64,000 nt of DNA from Bacillus_BD sp050389805 (GCF_050389805.1 NZ_CP130945.1:62001-126000), one strand, 5' to 3'. Positions 1 to 7,795 are shown, counted from the first letter of the stretch. The notes: generated by a model from the letters alone, not told the origin. Numbers and translations: made by a program.

Positions 1-35
1 TCATCGGCTCATTTTATTTTAAAGTTATGAAGGAC

Positions 36-225
36 GGTTTTTAAAGTTAGATTAATGCCTAGCGCAAGCAGCCTACCTCCTCTTTTCGTCACAAGCATGT
101 CTAGTTTCGGACCTGGGCAGTCGCCTATACTTTTCTTACAATCCGTCAAAAAGATTAAAGAACAATCTTCATGCCGGCTCGTCTTGTGCAGACTTAAAGG
201 TAAGCAGGCGCTTCTGCTTTTCCTT
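36..225 (+). repeat. Dispersed modular intergenic repeat, copy 1
   Basis: This copy fills the space upstream of sspF. It opens with the family's 5' signature (tttttaaagttagatt, then ctagcgcaagcagcc) and closes with aggcgcttctgcttttcc. The middle (about 119-178) shares a long stretch with copy 2 at 18222-18556, including the words gtcgcctatacttttc and aagaacaatcttcatgc. The 60-codon frame at 55-237 lies inside the repeat and has no homologue I recognise, so I do not call it a gene. I recognise the ends as those of an abundant Bacillaceae intergenic repeat whose function is unknown to me. Positions 1-35 hold nothing I can identify. Confidence 0.75.
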
Positions 226-234
226 GAAAAGGAA

Positions 235-265
235 TAAATAAATGAATCACAAAGCCTCCATACTA
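235..265 (+). promoter_or_regulatory. sigma-G promoter of sspF
   Basis: TAAATA (235-240), an 18-bp spacer and CATACTA (259-265) match the sigma-G pattern TGMATA / CATACTA, with an exact -10. Transcription would start near 272. That places the ATG at 242 upstream of the transcript and supports the TTG at 299 as the real sspF start. Small acid-soluble spore protein genes are known sigma-G targets in the forespore. Confidence 0.7.
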
Positions 266-298
266 GTAAATGCCGAGATGATGAAAGGAGTGTTACAA

Positions 299-478
299 TT
301 GGCCAGACGAAGAGGGATTATGTCTGAAGGGTTAAAAGAAGAGCTTGCAAAAGAACTTGGGTTTTATGATGTCGTTCAAAAAGAAGGTTGGGGCGGTATT
401 AAAGCCCGAGATGCAGGCAATATGGTAAAAAGGGCGATAGAAATCGCTGAACAAAACCTTTTAAATGAAAGACGTTAA
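299..478 (+). CDS. sspF: Small acid-soluble spore protein SspF
   Basis: Small spore protein (59 residues) of the SspF type, made in the forespore and expected to bind DNA. The start is taken as TTG 299: AAAGGAG (284-290) sits 8 nt upstream, the product then begins MARRRG like B. subtilis SspF (MGRRRG, 61 residues), and the sigma-G -10 element lies at 259-265. A longer frame from ATG 242 would add 19 residues that do not fit the family and would begin before the transcript. The conserved core includes ELGFYDVV, GGIKARDAGNMVKRAIE and an Arg-rich N-terminus. It stands immediately upstream of ispE, as in B. subtilis. The veg gene found upstream in B. subtilis is not in the visible 298 bp. Confidence 0.9.
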   Translation: MARRRGIMSEGLKEELAKELGFYDVVQKEGWGGIKARDAGNMVKRAIEIAEQNLLNERR

Positions 479-600
479 GACTCTTTAGCTGCCATATAAG
501 TTTTTTAAAGGTATTTTTTCGAATTCGATAAAATACGGGCACAAATTCAGGGCGAATTTGATAGAAACTTATTTCAAACAAAATGGATTCATCACGGCAG

Positions 601-628
601 GTCAGGGAAATGCTCCCTGGCTTTTTTA
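601..628 (+). terminator. Terminator after sspF
   Basis: An 8-bp stem (GTCAGGGA with TCCCTGGC, one T-G pair), loop aatgc, then TTTTTT. A weaker inverted repeat (AAATTC / GAATTT, about 543-559) precedes it. Confidence 0.75.
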
Positions 629-822
629 TGTGATAAAATGCCCTTAAATAAACAAAAATTCCACCTATTATAAGTTTGTTAGGAATGACATGTCTTACAT
701 TAGTGATTTTGTGGTAAAATAGGACAAAAATGTAGTCGTATTTTGTCTCCTCGTCTTTATACCCGTGTATAAGGTCTTTTAGAGGAAGCATCTTTATTGA
801 TTGATTAAAGTAGGTGGAATTT
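629..822 (+). promoter_or_regulatory. ispE leader with inverted repeat over the start site
   Basis: This gap has no gene I accept. CAAAAATTCCACCTA (653-667) is the exact reverse complement of TAGGTGGAATTTTTG (811-825), which contains the ispE ribosome-binding site AGGTGG and its start codon TTG. If transcription begins upstream of 653, the RNA could pair over 15 bp and close the ispE start. I see no convincing sigma-A promoter; TAAAAT at about 714-719 has only a poor -35 at a 14-bp spacing. Confidence 0.45.
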
Positions 823-1692
823 TTGAAGCTTTTAGTAAAAGCGCCGGCGAAAATAAATTTGTCTTTAGATGTACTACATAAACGACCTGATGGTTATCAT
901 GAAGTGGAAATGATCATGACGACCATTGATTTAGCAGATCGTTTAGAATTAACGTTATTAGAAAAAGATGAAATCCATATCGTATCACATAACCGTTTTG
1001 TACCAGATGATCAACGTAATCTAGCTTATCAAGCAGCTGTGTTACTAAAAAAGAGATTTTCGGTGAATAAAGGGGTTATCATTCGAATTGAAAAAACAAT
1101 TCCGGTAGCAGCTGGTTTAGCAGGTGGAAGTAGTGATGCTGCTGCAACCCTTAGAGGGCTAAATAAACTGTGGAATCTACAGTTGACCATGGACGAATTA
1201 GCACAGTTGGGTGCAGAGATTGGTTCGGATGTGTCCTTTTGTGTTTATGGCGGTACAGCACTAGCGAAAGGAAGAGGGGAGAAAATTACGCATCTCCCAG
1301 CACCTCCCACTTGTTGGGTCGTATTGGCAAAGCCCTATATTGGAGTTTCAACTGCAGATGTCTATCGGCGCTTAAATTTAACAGATATACGGCATCCTGA
1401 AACAGACAAAATGATCCACGCACTAGAAACATCTGATTTCCAAAGTGTGTGTGCAAACCTTGGTAATGTGCTAGAAGATGTGACTCTAAAGGTTCACCCA
1501 GAGGTAGCCTTGATTAAAGAACAAATGAAACGGTTTGGTGCAGATGCTGTATTAATGAGCGGAAGTGGACCGACTGTATTTGGACTTGTTCAACATGATT
1601 CAAGGATGCAGCGGGTTTGTAACGGGCTAAGAGGCTTTTGTGACCAGGTTTTTGCGGTTCGAATGTTAGGGGAGCAACATACTCTTGATTAG
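823..1692 (+). CDS. ispE: 4-diphosphocytidyl-2-C-methyl-D-erythritol kinase
   Basis: GHMP-family kinase (289 residues) that phosphorylates CDP-methylerythritol in the MEP pathway to isopentenyl diphosphate. Its product feeds IspF, which is also encoded here (57866-58342), as is IspD. The start is TTG 823, with AGGTGG at 812-817. The product then begins MKLLVKAPAKINLSLD, aligning end to end with B. subtilis IspE (289 residues); GTG 814 would use the ribosome-binding site itself as codons. The ATP-binding motif PVAAGLAGGSSDAAA lies at about 94-108 and the C-terminal GHMP motif MSGSGPTVFG is present. It lies between sspF and purR, the usual Bacillus order. Confidence 0.93.
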   Translation: MKLLVKAPAKINLSLDVLHKRPDGYHEVEMIMTTIDLADRLELTLLEKDEIHIVSHNRFVPDDQRNLAYQAAVLLKKRFSVNKGVIIRIEKTIPVAAGLAGGSSDAAATLRGLNKLWNLQLTMDELAQLGAEIGSDVSFCVYGGTALAKGRGEKITHLPAPPTCWVVLAKPYIGVSTADVYRRLNLTDIRHPETDKMIHALETSDFQSVCANLGNVLEDVTLKVHPEVALIKEQMKRFGADAVLMSGSGPTVFGLVQHDSRMQRVCNGLRGFCDQVFAVRMLGEQHTLD

Positions 1693-1722
1693 ACCCGTAT
1701 GTTAGTGTTATATTAACATTAA

Positions 1723-1735
1723 AATATTCGGATTT
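1723..1735 (+). promoter_or_regulatory. Possible PurBox upstream of purR
   Basis: AATATTCGGATTT resembles the PurR half-site in its reverse orientation (AWWGTTCGGWWWT), with one core mismatch. PurR is known to repress its own gene in B. subtilis. I see no good second box at the usual spacing, so this is tentative. Confidence 0.35.
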
Positions 1736-1753
1736 GATGAGAGGTGTTACATT

Positions 1754-2578
1754 TTGAAATTTCGTCGAAGTGAACGTTTAGTAGACATGACGAACTTTTT
1801 ATTAAATCACCCTAGACAGTTAGTTCCGCTGACTGTTTTTGCAGATAGATACAGTTCCGCCAAATCATCTATTAGTGAGGATTTGGCCATTATCAAAGAG
1901 GTCTTCGAAGAAAGAGGAATTGGCACATTGCAAACGGTTGCAGGGGCAGCTGGTGGGGTGAAATATCAGGCGCAGGTTGGGATTGAGGAATCACGTTCAT
2001 TTATAAGTAGTCTTTGTGAAACCATATCAGATCCAGCACGTTTATTACCTGGAGGATACTTGTACTTAACGGATATATTAGGGGATCCTGTAACCGTTCA
2101 AAAGGTTGGCAAAATGATTGCCACAGCTTTCACCGATTCAGAGATTGATGTGGTAATGACAATAGCAACAAAAGGCATCCCACTTGCCTATGGAGTAGCC
2201 AATTATTTGAATGTACCGGTCGTAATCGTACGAAATGATAATATTGTTACAGAAGGTTCAACGGTAAGTATTAATTACGTATCTGGATCGACAAAGCGGA
2301 TTCAAACGATGGTACTATCAAAAAGAAGTTTAGCTCAAGGTTCTAAAGTGTTAATTATTGATGACTTTATGAAAGCTGGCGGAACGATCAACGGGATGAT
2401 CAATTTATTAGAAGAATTTCAGGCACAATTGGCTGGAATTGCCGTATTGGTTGAAGCTGAGAAAGCAGAAGAACGGCTGGTAGAAGATTACCTCTCATTA
2501 ATTAAATTATCCGATGTTGATGTAAAGCAAAAGCAAATAAACGTAACAGAGGGTAACTATTTTACAAAGAGAGATTAG
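1754..2578 (+). CDS. purR: Purine operon repressor PurR
   Basis: Transcriptional repressor of purine synthesis and salvage genes (274 residues), released from DNA by PRPP. An N-terminal winged-helix domain (about 1-74) is followed by a phosphoribosyltransferase-like domain with the PRPP motif VLIIDDFMKAGGT near 199-211 and the strongly conserved VTEGSTVSINYVSGS. Start is TTG 1754 with GAGGTG 7 nt upstream; the N-terminus MKFRRSERLVDMTNFL matches the B. subtilis protein. It lies upstream of ridA and in the same region as prs, which makes its effector, and hpt. Confidence 0.95.
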   Translation: MKFRRSERLVDMTNFLLNHPRQLVPLTVFADRYSSAKSSISEDLAIIKEVFEERGIGTLQTVAGAAGGVKYQAQVGIEESRSFISSLCETISDPARLLPGGYLYLTDILGDPVTVQKVGKMIATAFTDSEIDVVMTIATKGIPLAYGVANYLNVPVVIVRNDNIVTEGSTVSINYVSGSTKRIQTMVLSKRSLAQGSKVLIIDDFMKAGGTINGMINLLEEFQAQLAGIAVLVEAEKAEERLVEDYLSLIKLSDVDVKQKQINVTEGNYFTKRD

Positions 2579-2613
2579 GTATAATTAATTTAATATACAT
2601 GGGAGGAATTAGC

Positions 2614-2988
2614 ATGAAAGTAGTAAGTACAAAAGAAGCACCAGCAGCAATTGGACCGTATTCACAAGGTATTATCGTGAATAATTTGTTCTATAGTTCA
2701 GGACAAATTCCTTTGACTGCCGAAGGAGAATTAGTGACTGGTGATGTACAAGTACAAACACACCAAGTTTTCAAAAATTTACAAGCTGTGCTAAAGGAAG
2801 CAGGATCTTCTTTAGAGGAAGTTGTAAAAACAACAGTTTTCATTAAAGATATGAATGACTTTAGTAAAGTAAATGAGGTGTACGGAGAATACTTCCATAC
2901 GCATAAACCTGCTCGTTCTTGCGTAGAAGTCGCACGTCTACCTAAAGATGTACTAGTTGAAATTGAGGTTATTGCCTTAGTAAAATAA
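2614..2988 (+). CDS. ridA: RidA family deaminase (YabJ)
   Basis: Reactive intermediate deaminase (124 residues) that hydrolyses 2-aminoacrylate and related enamines formed by PLP enzymes. Start ATG 2614 follows GGGAGGA (2600-2606). An upstream in-frame ATG at 2599 would place that ribosome-binding site inside the gene and is rejected. The conserved motifs are APAAIGPYSQG at the N-terminus, FYSSGQIPLT, and KPARSCVEVARLPKD with the catalytic Arg near 101. B. subtilis YabJ is 125 residues with almost the same sequence. In that organism it is linked to purR and reported to affect PurR action. A strong terminator follows. Confidence 0.93.
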   Translation: MKVVSTKEAPAAIGPYSQGIIVNNLFYSSGQIPLTAEGELVTGDVQVQTHQVFKNLQAVLKEAGSSLEEVVKTTVFIKDMNDFSKVNEVYGEYFHTHKPARSCVEVARLPKDVLVEIEVIALVK

Positions 2989-2996
2989 TAAAAATG

Positions 2997-3040
2997 AAAA
3001 AAGCGAAAGGTCCTATAAATCGGATCTTTCGCTTTTTTAG
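2997..3040 (+). terminator. Terminator after ridA
   Basis: A very strong hairpin: AAAAAGCGAAAGGTCC pairs with GGATCTTTCGCTTTTTT (one mismatch region near the loop tataaatc). The A-rich and T-rich arms would allow termination from either strand. Confidence 0.9.
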
Positions 3041-3141
3041 TAAAACTACATTTAAATATGTATAAATTCAAATATTTTCGTTTATGATTATTAGGGTATT
3101 TAAACATTTAGCTATATTTTTAAAAAATTTTAATTATTAAG

Positions 3142-3170
3142 AAGGAATTAAGAAAATTCTGTTGAATTAT
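3142..3170 (+). promoter_or_regulatory. sigma-H promoter of spoVG
   Basis: AAGGAATT (3142-3149) and GTTGAATTAT (3161-3170) match the sigma-H pattern RNAGGAWWW / RNGAATWW with a 12-13 bp gap. The B. subtilis spoVG promoter is a classical sigma-H promoter. The A+T tract just upstream (about 3112-3140) resembles the region bound by AbrB in that species. Confidence 0.75.
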
Positions 3171-3210
3171 AACCAATAGATTTGATACTACAGCAAAGGT
3201 GGTGAACAAA

Positions 3211-3501
3211 ATGGAAGTAACTGACGTAAGATTACGCCGTGTGAATACGGATGGCCGCATGAGGGCGATTGCATCTATTACGTTGGATAATGAGTTTGTT
3301 GTTCATGATATCCGCGTCATTGATGGAAACAATGGCTTGTTTGTTGCAATGCCAAGTAAACGTACTCCGGATGGAGAGTTTCGCGATATCGCCCACCCAA
3401 TTAATTCCGGAACTCGCGGCAAGATTCAAGAAGCCGTTTTAACAGAGTACCACCGTTTAGGAGAAACGGAAGTAGAATTTGAAGAAGCTGGTGCTTCATA
3501 A
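3211..3501 (+). CDS. spoVG: Septation/regulatory protein SpoVG
   Basis: Small nucleic-acid-binding regulator (96 residues) that influences septation and the onset of sporulation. Start ATG 3211 follows AAAGGTGGTGA (3195-3205); a GTG at 3199 overlaps that site and is rejected. The N-terminus MEVTDVRLRRVNTDGRM and the core VAMPSKRTPDGEFRDIAHPI are diagnostic. The usual family length is about 97 residues, so it is complete. It has its own sigma-H promoter and a downstream terminator, so it is expressed as a single gene. Confidence 0.96.
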   Translation: MEVTDVRLRRVNTDGRMRAIASITLDNEFVVHDIRVIDGNNGLFVAMPSKRTPDGEFRDIAHPINSGTRGKIQEAVLTEYHRLGETEVEFEEAGAS

Positions 3502-3523
3502 AAACTAAATAAGATATCCAACT

Positions 3524-3557
3524 AGAGCCTTCTTCAAAGAGTAGGCTCTTTTTCCTT
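3524..3557 (+). terminator. Terminator after spoVG
   Basis: AGAGCC pairs with GGCTCT around a 14-nt loop, followed by TTTTTCCTTTT. Confidence 0.75.
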
Positions 3558-3657
3558 TTAATGATGAAACCCACAAAAAAAAGCCTCGTTTTTAACAATT
3601 ATTCTTAACAGAAGATCAAATAATCCCCGCTGTTTTAAAGTCTTCTTGCATCTCTTC

Positions 3658-3686
3658 TTGAAATGAATGCATATTTGAGATATATT
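3658..3686 (+). promoter_or_regulatory. sigma-A promoter of glmU-prs
   Basis: TTGAAA (3658-3663), 17-bp spacer, TATATT (3681-3686). It lies 38 bp ahead of the glmU start. Confidence 0.65.
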
Positions 3687-3723
3687 TTTAATGGATAAAA
3701 ACGTAATAATTGGAGGCCGATTC

Positions 3724-5097
3724 ATGCTCACACGTTATGCAATCATATTGGCCGCAGGCAAAGGGACTCGAATGAAATCAAAGCTTTATAAGGTTCTTCA
3801 TCCTGTTTGCGGAAAACCAATGGTTCAACATGTAGTTGATCAAATATCACAGTTAAAAATAGAAAAAATCGTAACCGTTATCGGTCATGGTGCCGAGAAG
3901 GTAAAAGAAAAGATCGGCGAACAAACAGAATATGTTCTACAGGCAGAACAATTGGGAACAGGTCATGCAGTCATGCAGGCAAAGGATATATTAAGTAAAG
4001 CCTCAGGGACAACACTTGTCGTATGCGGCGATACTCCTCTTATTAAAGCAGAAACGATGGAGGCTCTTTTTAACCATCATGAAGAAAAAGGAGCGAGTGT
4101 TACGGTATTAACTGCTGAGGCAGACAATCCAACAGGATATGGTCGTATTGTTAGAAATGATGCAGGTCTGGTTGAGAAAATTGTTGAGCATAAAGATTCA
4201 ACGGATGAAGAAAAGTTGATTTCCGAAATTAATACAGGAACGTATTGTTTTGATAATCAAGCTTTATTCCAAGCTTTAAATCATGTAACCAATGAGAATG
4301 CACAAGGTGAATACTATTTACCTGACGTGATTGAAATTCTGAAGAATGAGGGTAAAGTTGTAACAGCATTCAAAACAGCAGATTTTAGTGAAACCCTTGG
4401 GGTTAATGATCGAGTTGCCCTTGCAGAGGCTGAGCAGATCATGAAAAAAAGAATCAATGAGCAGCATATGAGAAATGGAGTTACCCTTGTAGATCCACTT
4501 AGTACGTATATTGGTGCAGATGTTGAGATTGGATCAGATACGATCATTTATCCTGGAACCGTACTTTCAGGTCAAACAACGATCGGATCCGATTGTGAAA
4601 TTGGACCTAACAGCGAAATAAAAGACTGCAAAATTGGTGATGCTACTGTCATTAAGCATTCTGTTGCACATGAAAGTCAAATCGGATCTCATGTAAACAT
4701 CGGACCATTTGCTCATATTCGTCCGCTATCCCATATTCATGATAAAGTAAAAATCGGTAACTTTGTTGAAATTAAAAAAGCTGATTTTGGTGAAGGTAGC
4801 AAGGCGTCTCATTTAAGTTACATCGGTGATGCCGAAGTAGGAAAAGATGTGAATGTTGGCTGTGGATCGATTACGGTTAATTATGATGGGAAAAATAAAT
4901 TCCTAACCAAAATAGAAGATGGGGTATTTATTGGATGTAATTCTAATTTAATTGCTCCTGTTCAAATTGGAAAAGGAGCCTATGTAGCGGCTGGTTCAAC
5001 CATTACAGAAGATGTACCAGGAGATGCATTAGCTCTCGCACGTGCACGTCAAATCAACAAAGAAGATTATGTTAAAAATCTTGATATTAATAAATAA
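3724..5097 (+). CDS. glmU: Bifunctional GlmU: GlcN-1-P acetyltransferase / UDP-GlcNAc pyrophosphorylase
   Basis: Makes UDP-N-acetylglucosamine for peptidoglycan and wall polymers in two steps: acetylation of glucosamine-1-phosphate by acetyl-CoA, then uridylyl transfer. The protein has 457 residues (456 in B. subtilis). The N-terminal nucleotidyltransferase domain shows LAAGKGTRMKSKLYK (9-23) and the conserved GDTPL. The C-terminal half is a left-handed beta helix of hexapeptide repeats, with FAHIRP, NFVEIKK and GCGSITVNYDGKNK around the acetyltransferase site. Start ATG 3724 follows TTGGAGG (3710-3716); the ATG at 3691 is too far upstream of it. prs follows 17 bp downstream, as in B. subtilis. 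Confidence 0.97.
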   Translation: MLTRYAIILAAGKGTRMKSKLYKVLHPVCGKPMVQHVVDQISQLKIEKIVTVIGHGAEKVKEKIGEQTEYVLQAEQLGTGHAVMQAKDILSKASGTTLVVCGDTPLIKAETMEALFNHHEEKGASVTVLTAEADNPTGYGRIVRNDAGLVEKIVEHKDSTDEEKLISEINTGTYCFDNQALFQALNHVTNENAQGEYYLPDVIEILKNEGKVVTAFKTADFSETLGVNDRVALAEAEQIMKKRINEQHMRNGVTLVDPLSTYIGADVEIGSDTIIYPGTVLSGQTTIGSDCEIGPNSEIKDCKIGDATVIKHSVAHESQIGSHVNIGPFAHIRPLSHIHDKVKIGNFVEIKKADFGEGSKASHLSYIGDAEVGKDVNVGCGSITVNYDGKNKFLTKIEDGVFIGCNSNLIAPVQIGKGAYVAAGSTITEDVPGDALALARARQINKEDYVKNLDINK

Positions 5098-5114
5098 ACG
5101 AATCGGAGGCCGTC

Positions 5115-6071
5115 ATGTCAAATCAATATCTTGACCCAAATTTAAAGGTGTTTTCCCTAAACTCAAATCGCGACCTTGCCCAGCAGATTGCAAAGGCGAT
5201 TGGAGTCGAACTAGGTAAATGTACTGTTTCGCGTTTTAGTGATGGGGAAATCCAAATTAATATTGAAGAAAGTATTCGTGGTTGTGATGTATTTATTATT
5301 CAATCCACAAATACTCCGATTAATGATCATTTAATGGAACTTTTAATCATGATTGATGCTCTGAAAAGAGCTTCGGCAAAATCAATTTGCGTGGTTATGC
5401 CATATTATGGCTATGCTCGTCAAGACAGAAAAGCTCGTGCTCGTGAACCAATTACAGCCAAGTTAGTGGCGAACTTGCTTGAAACAGCTGGTGCAACTCG
5501 TATGATCACATTAGATTTACATGCTCCGCAAATTCAAGGTTTCTTTGATATTCCAATCGATCACTTAATGGGTGTACCAATTTTGGCTGAGTACTTTTTG
5601 AATAAGGAGTTTGACGGGGATGTTGTGGTTGTTTCCCCAGACCATGGTGGAGTAACCCGTGCTCGTAAATTAGCAGAGAGATTAAAGGCTCCAATTGCCA
5701 TTATTGATAAGCGTCGACCTCGTCCAAATGTAGCAGAAGTAATGAATATCGTTGGGAATGTTGATGGAAAAGTATGTATTATCATTGATGATATTATCGA
5801 TACTGCTGGTACGATTACGATTGGGGCAAATGCACTTGCTGAAAGCGGTGCAAAAGAAGTTTACGCATGCTGCACACATCCGGTATTGTCAGGTCCAGCA
5901 ATTGAAAGAATTCAGAACTCGAAAATTAAAGAGCTTGTCATTACGAATTCAATTGCATTACCTGAGGAAAAGAAAATGGATAAAATTAAAAACTTATCTG
6001 TTGCCTCTTTAATTGGAGAAGCCATTATTCGTGTACATGAGGAACAATCTGTAAGTATTTTATTTGATTAA
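5115..6071 (+). CDS. prs: Ribose-phosphate pyrophosphokinase
   Basis: Forms PRPP from ribose-5-phosphate and ATP, the precursor for purines, pyrimidines, NAD, histidine and tryptophan. At 318 residues it is full length for class I. It shows the flexible-loop motif YARQDRKAR (about 100-108), the conserved DLHAPQIQGFFD, PDHGGVTRAR, and the PRPP-binding motif IIIDDIIDTAGT near 219-231. Start ATG 5115 follows CGGAGG. Its product is also the PurR effector and a substrate for Hpt, both encoded in this window. Confidence 0.98.
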   Translation: MSNQYLDPNLKVFSLNSNRDLAQQIAKAIGVELGKCTVSRFSDGEIQINIEESIRGCDVFIIQSTNTPINDHLMELLIMIDALKRASAKSICVVMPYYGYARQDRKARAREPITAKLVANLLETAGATRMITLDLHAPQIQGFFDIPIDHLMGVPILAEYFLNKEFDGDVVVVSPDHGGVTRARKLAERLKAPIAIIDKRRPRPNVAEVMNIVGNVDGKVCIIIDDIIDTAGTITIGANALAESGAKEVYACCTHPVLSGPAIERIQNSKIKELVITNSIALPEEKKMDKIKNLSVASLIGEAIIRVHEEQSVSILFD

Positions 6072-6080
6072 TATAGCCTT

Positions 6081-6109
6081 CAAGGCTTGCTGTTCGCTAG
6101 CAAGCCTTG
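6081..6109 (+). terminator. Perfect hairpin after prs without a T tract
   Basis: CAAGGCTTGCT (6081-6091) and AGCAAGCCTTG (6099-6109) form a perfect 11-bp stem with a 7-nt loop. No T run follows (aaatcatgag), so intrinsic termination is uncertain. It may instead stabilise the 3' end of the glmU-prs mRNA. Confidence 0.5.
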
Positions 6110-6203
6110 AAATCATGAGAATTTACGAAATAACTGTTTAGAATATTTTAATTTTTTTATATAATTAAGTTTAAGTGTTATTTTAATCTCTATGAACAAA
6201 AAT

Positions 6204-6229
6204 GTTTAGACCTTCCCTTTTTGGGGCAT
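6204..6229 (+). promoter_or_regulatory. sigma-B promoter of ctc
   Basis: GTTTAG (6204-6209), 14-bp spacer, GGGCAT (6224-6229), close to the sigma-B pattern GTTTAA N12-14 GGGWAW. The ctc gene of B. subtilis is the textbook sigma-B target, which supports the reading. Confidence 0.7.
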
Positions 6230-6274
6230 TTTTTATATAGATGCTTCAATAAAATTTGGAAGGTGATTATAGTT

Positions 6275-6919
6275 ATGACTACTGTATTACAAGCGATGGA
6301 AAGAAAAGATAAACGTCGCGAGACATTAACAAAGATTCGTAAAGAAGGAAATATTCCAGCTGTTGTATATGGTCCGAAAAAGCCGAATATGTCTATTTTC
6401 CTCAGTGAGTCTGATTTACAAAAAACGATTAAAGATGTCGGTAGAAACGGAATTATTTCTTTAGAAATTAATGGAAATAAACAAAATGTGATTCTGACAG
6501 ATTATCAAGTAGATCCATTAAAAAATGGCTTTGTTCATGTTGACTTCCTAGCGGTGGACATGACTAAGGAAATTACCGCAGATGTTAATGTTACGTTAGT
6601 TGGTGATGCAGCCGGGGTTAAAGATGGTGGAGTTATGCAGCAATCCTTATTTGAAGTTTCGGTTTCAGCAAAACCTGCTGATATTCCTGGATCCATTGAT
6701 GTGGATGTGAGCAATTTACAAGTGGGTGAAACCATAACTATAAGTGATTTGAATGTTCCGTACACCATCAATCATGATGAAGATGTAGTAATTGCATCCA
6801 TCCTTGCGCCTCGCCAAGAAGAGGAAATTAGTAGTGGAGAAAAGCAAGAAGAAGGGACTCCTGAAAACGAAGAAGGAAGAGAAACAAAGGCAAGTAACGA
6901 AAGTAAGTCGAACGAATAA
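6275..6919 (+). CDS. rplY: 50S ribosomal protein L25/general stress protein Ctc
   Basis: Ctc-type L25 (214 residues) that binds 5S rRNA in the large subunit and is induced by general stress. The N-terminal L25 domain covers about 1-90 (KDKRRETLTKIRKEGNIPAVVYG), followed by the TL5/Ctc beta domain (about 95-185) and an acidic, probably disordered tail rich in Glu and Ser. Start ATG 6275 follows GGAAGGTGA (6258-6266); the frame extending to 6221 runs through the sigma-B -10 element and is rejected. A hairpin follows the gene. Confidence 0.93.
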   Translation: MTTVLQAMERKDKRRETLTKIRKEGNIPAVVYGPKKPNMSIFLSESDLQKTIKDVGRNGIISLEINGNKQNVILTDYQVDPLKNGFVHVDFLAVDMTKEITADVNVTLVGDAAGVKDGGVMQQSLFEVSVSAKPADIPGSIDVDVSNLQVGETITISDLNVPYTINHDEDVVIASILAPRQEEEISSGEKQEEGTPENEEGRETKASNESKSNE

Positions 6920-6939
6920 TAAATAGTTTATTTATCTAC

Positions 6940-6969
6940 AGCAGCTCTTTCAAAAGGGAAAGAGCTGCT
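6940..6969 (+). terminator. Hairpin terminator after ctc
   Basis: AGCAGCTCTTT (6940-6950) pairs perfectly with AAAGAGCTGCT (6959-6969); only a weak aagagttta tract follows, so efficiency is uncertain. Confidence 0.6.
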
Positions 6970-7148
6970 AAGAGTTTATCTTGAATAAACACTATATGAG
7001 TGATTCATGTTGATTTTAGACACGTAGTGTTAGAGTCAGAATTACTCAGGCATAGTTGAGCAGAAAGAGAAGTATCTGAATCGGACATCTACAATCAAGG
7101 TTAACAGAGTCATACAAAAATAAGATATGTAATGATAAGGTGGGGAAT

Positions 7149-7706
7149 ATGAAACTTATTGTTGGTTTGGGAAATCCGGGGAAACAGTATGAACATACAA
7201 GGCATAATATAGGCTTTGAAGTGGTAGATGCACTGGCTGAAAAACTTGACATATCACTTGATCAAGCTAAATTTAAAGGAATCTTTGGTTATCGAACGAT
7301 TGAAGGTGAGAAAGTTTTTTTACTAAAACCATTAACCTATATGAACTTATCTGGGGAATCCATTAGTGCTCTTATGAACTATTATCAAATGGATGTAGAA
7401 GATCTCGTAGTGATTTATGATGATTTAGATCTACCTGTGGGCAAAATTCGCCTCAGACAAAAGGGAAGCGCTGGAGGACATAATGGGATAAAATCCATTA
7501 TTTCTCACTTAGGAACCTCTGATTTTAATCGAATTCGGGTAGGGATTAATCGCCCATCCAATGGAATGCCCATTGTTGATTATGTGCTTGGGCGTTTTCA
7601 ACAAGAAGAAATGGAACAGGTACAGATAGCTGTTGTTAAAAGTGTAGATGCATGCGAAGAATGGATAAAAAAACCTTTTATACAAGTGATGAATATTTAT
7701 AACTAA
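7149..7706 (+). CDS. pth: Peptidyl-tRNA hydrolase (SpoVC)
   Basis: Releases tRNA from stalled peptidyl-tRNA in the cytoplasm. At 185 residues it fits the bacterial Pth family (188 in B. subtilis SpoVC). Catalytic and tRNA-contacting residues are visible: Asn9 and His19 in GLGNPGKQYEHTRHN, TYMNLSGES around the second Asn, YDDLDLP with the Asp near 90, and GSAGGHNGIKS. Start ATG 7149 follows AAGGTGG (7137-7143); GTG 7140 overlaps that site. fin and mfd follow, as in B. subtilis. The preceding 180 bp show no clear promoter. Confidence 0.96.
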   Translation: MKLIVGLGNPGKQYEHTRHNIGFEVVDALAEKLDISLDQAKFKGIFGYRTIEGEKVFLLKPLTYMNLSGESISALMNYYQMDVEDLVVIYDDLDLPVGKIRLRQKGSAGGHNGIKSIISHLGTSDFNRIRVGINRPSNGMPIVDYVLGRFQQEEMEQVQIAVVKSVDACEEWIKKPFIQVMNIYN

Positions 7707-7733
7707 TATAATGGAATGGAAAGCCCCTTTTTA

Positions 7734-7743
7734 GGAAATAATA
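7734..7743 (+). promoter_or_regulatory. Possible sigma-F -10 element of fin
   Basis: GGAAATAATA fits the sigma-F -10 pattern GGNNANAHTR. The expected -35 position shows only GAATG, a poor GYWTA match. fin is known to be switched on in the forespore, so the assignment is plausible but weak. Confidence 0.35.
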
Positions 7744-7795
7744 ACATTAACAAATCGATGGTTGTAAAAATAGATGTTATTAGGAGGGAATGGGC

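Noticed and set aside
55..237. 60-codon open frame upstream of sspF
   Set aside because: It lies inside dispersed repeat copy 1, has no ribosome-binding site and no recognisable family sequence.
399..791. 130-codon frame on the - strand
   Set aside because: It overlaps sspF and its terminator, has no ribosome-binding site upstream of 791, and every real gene in the window is on the + strand.
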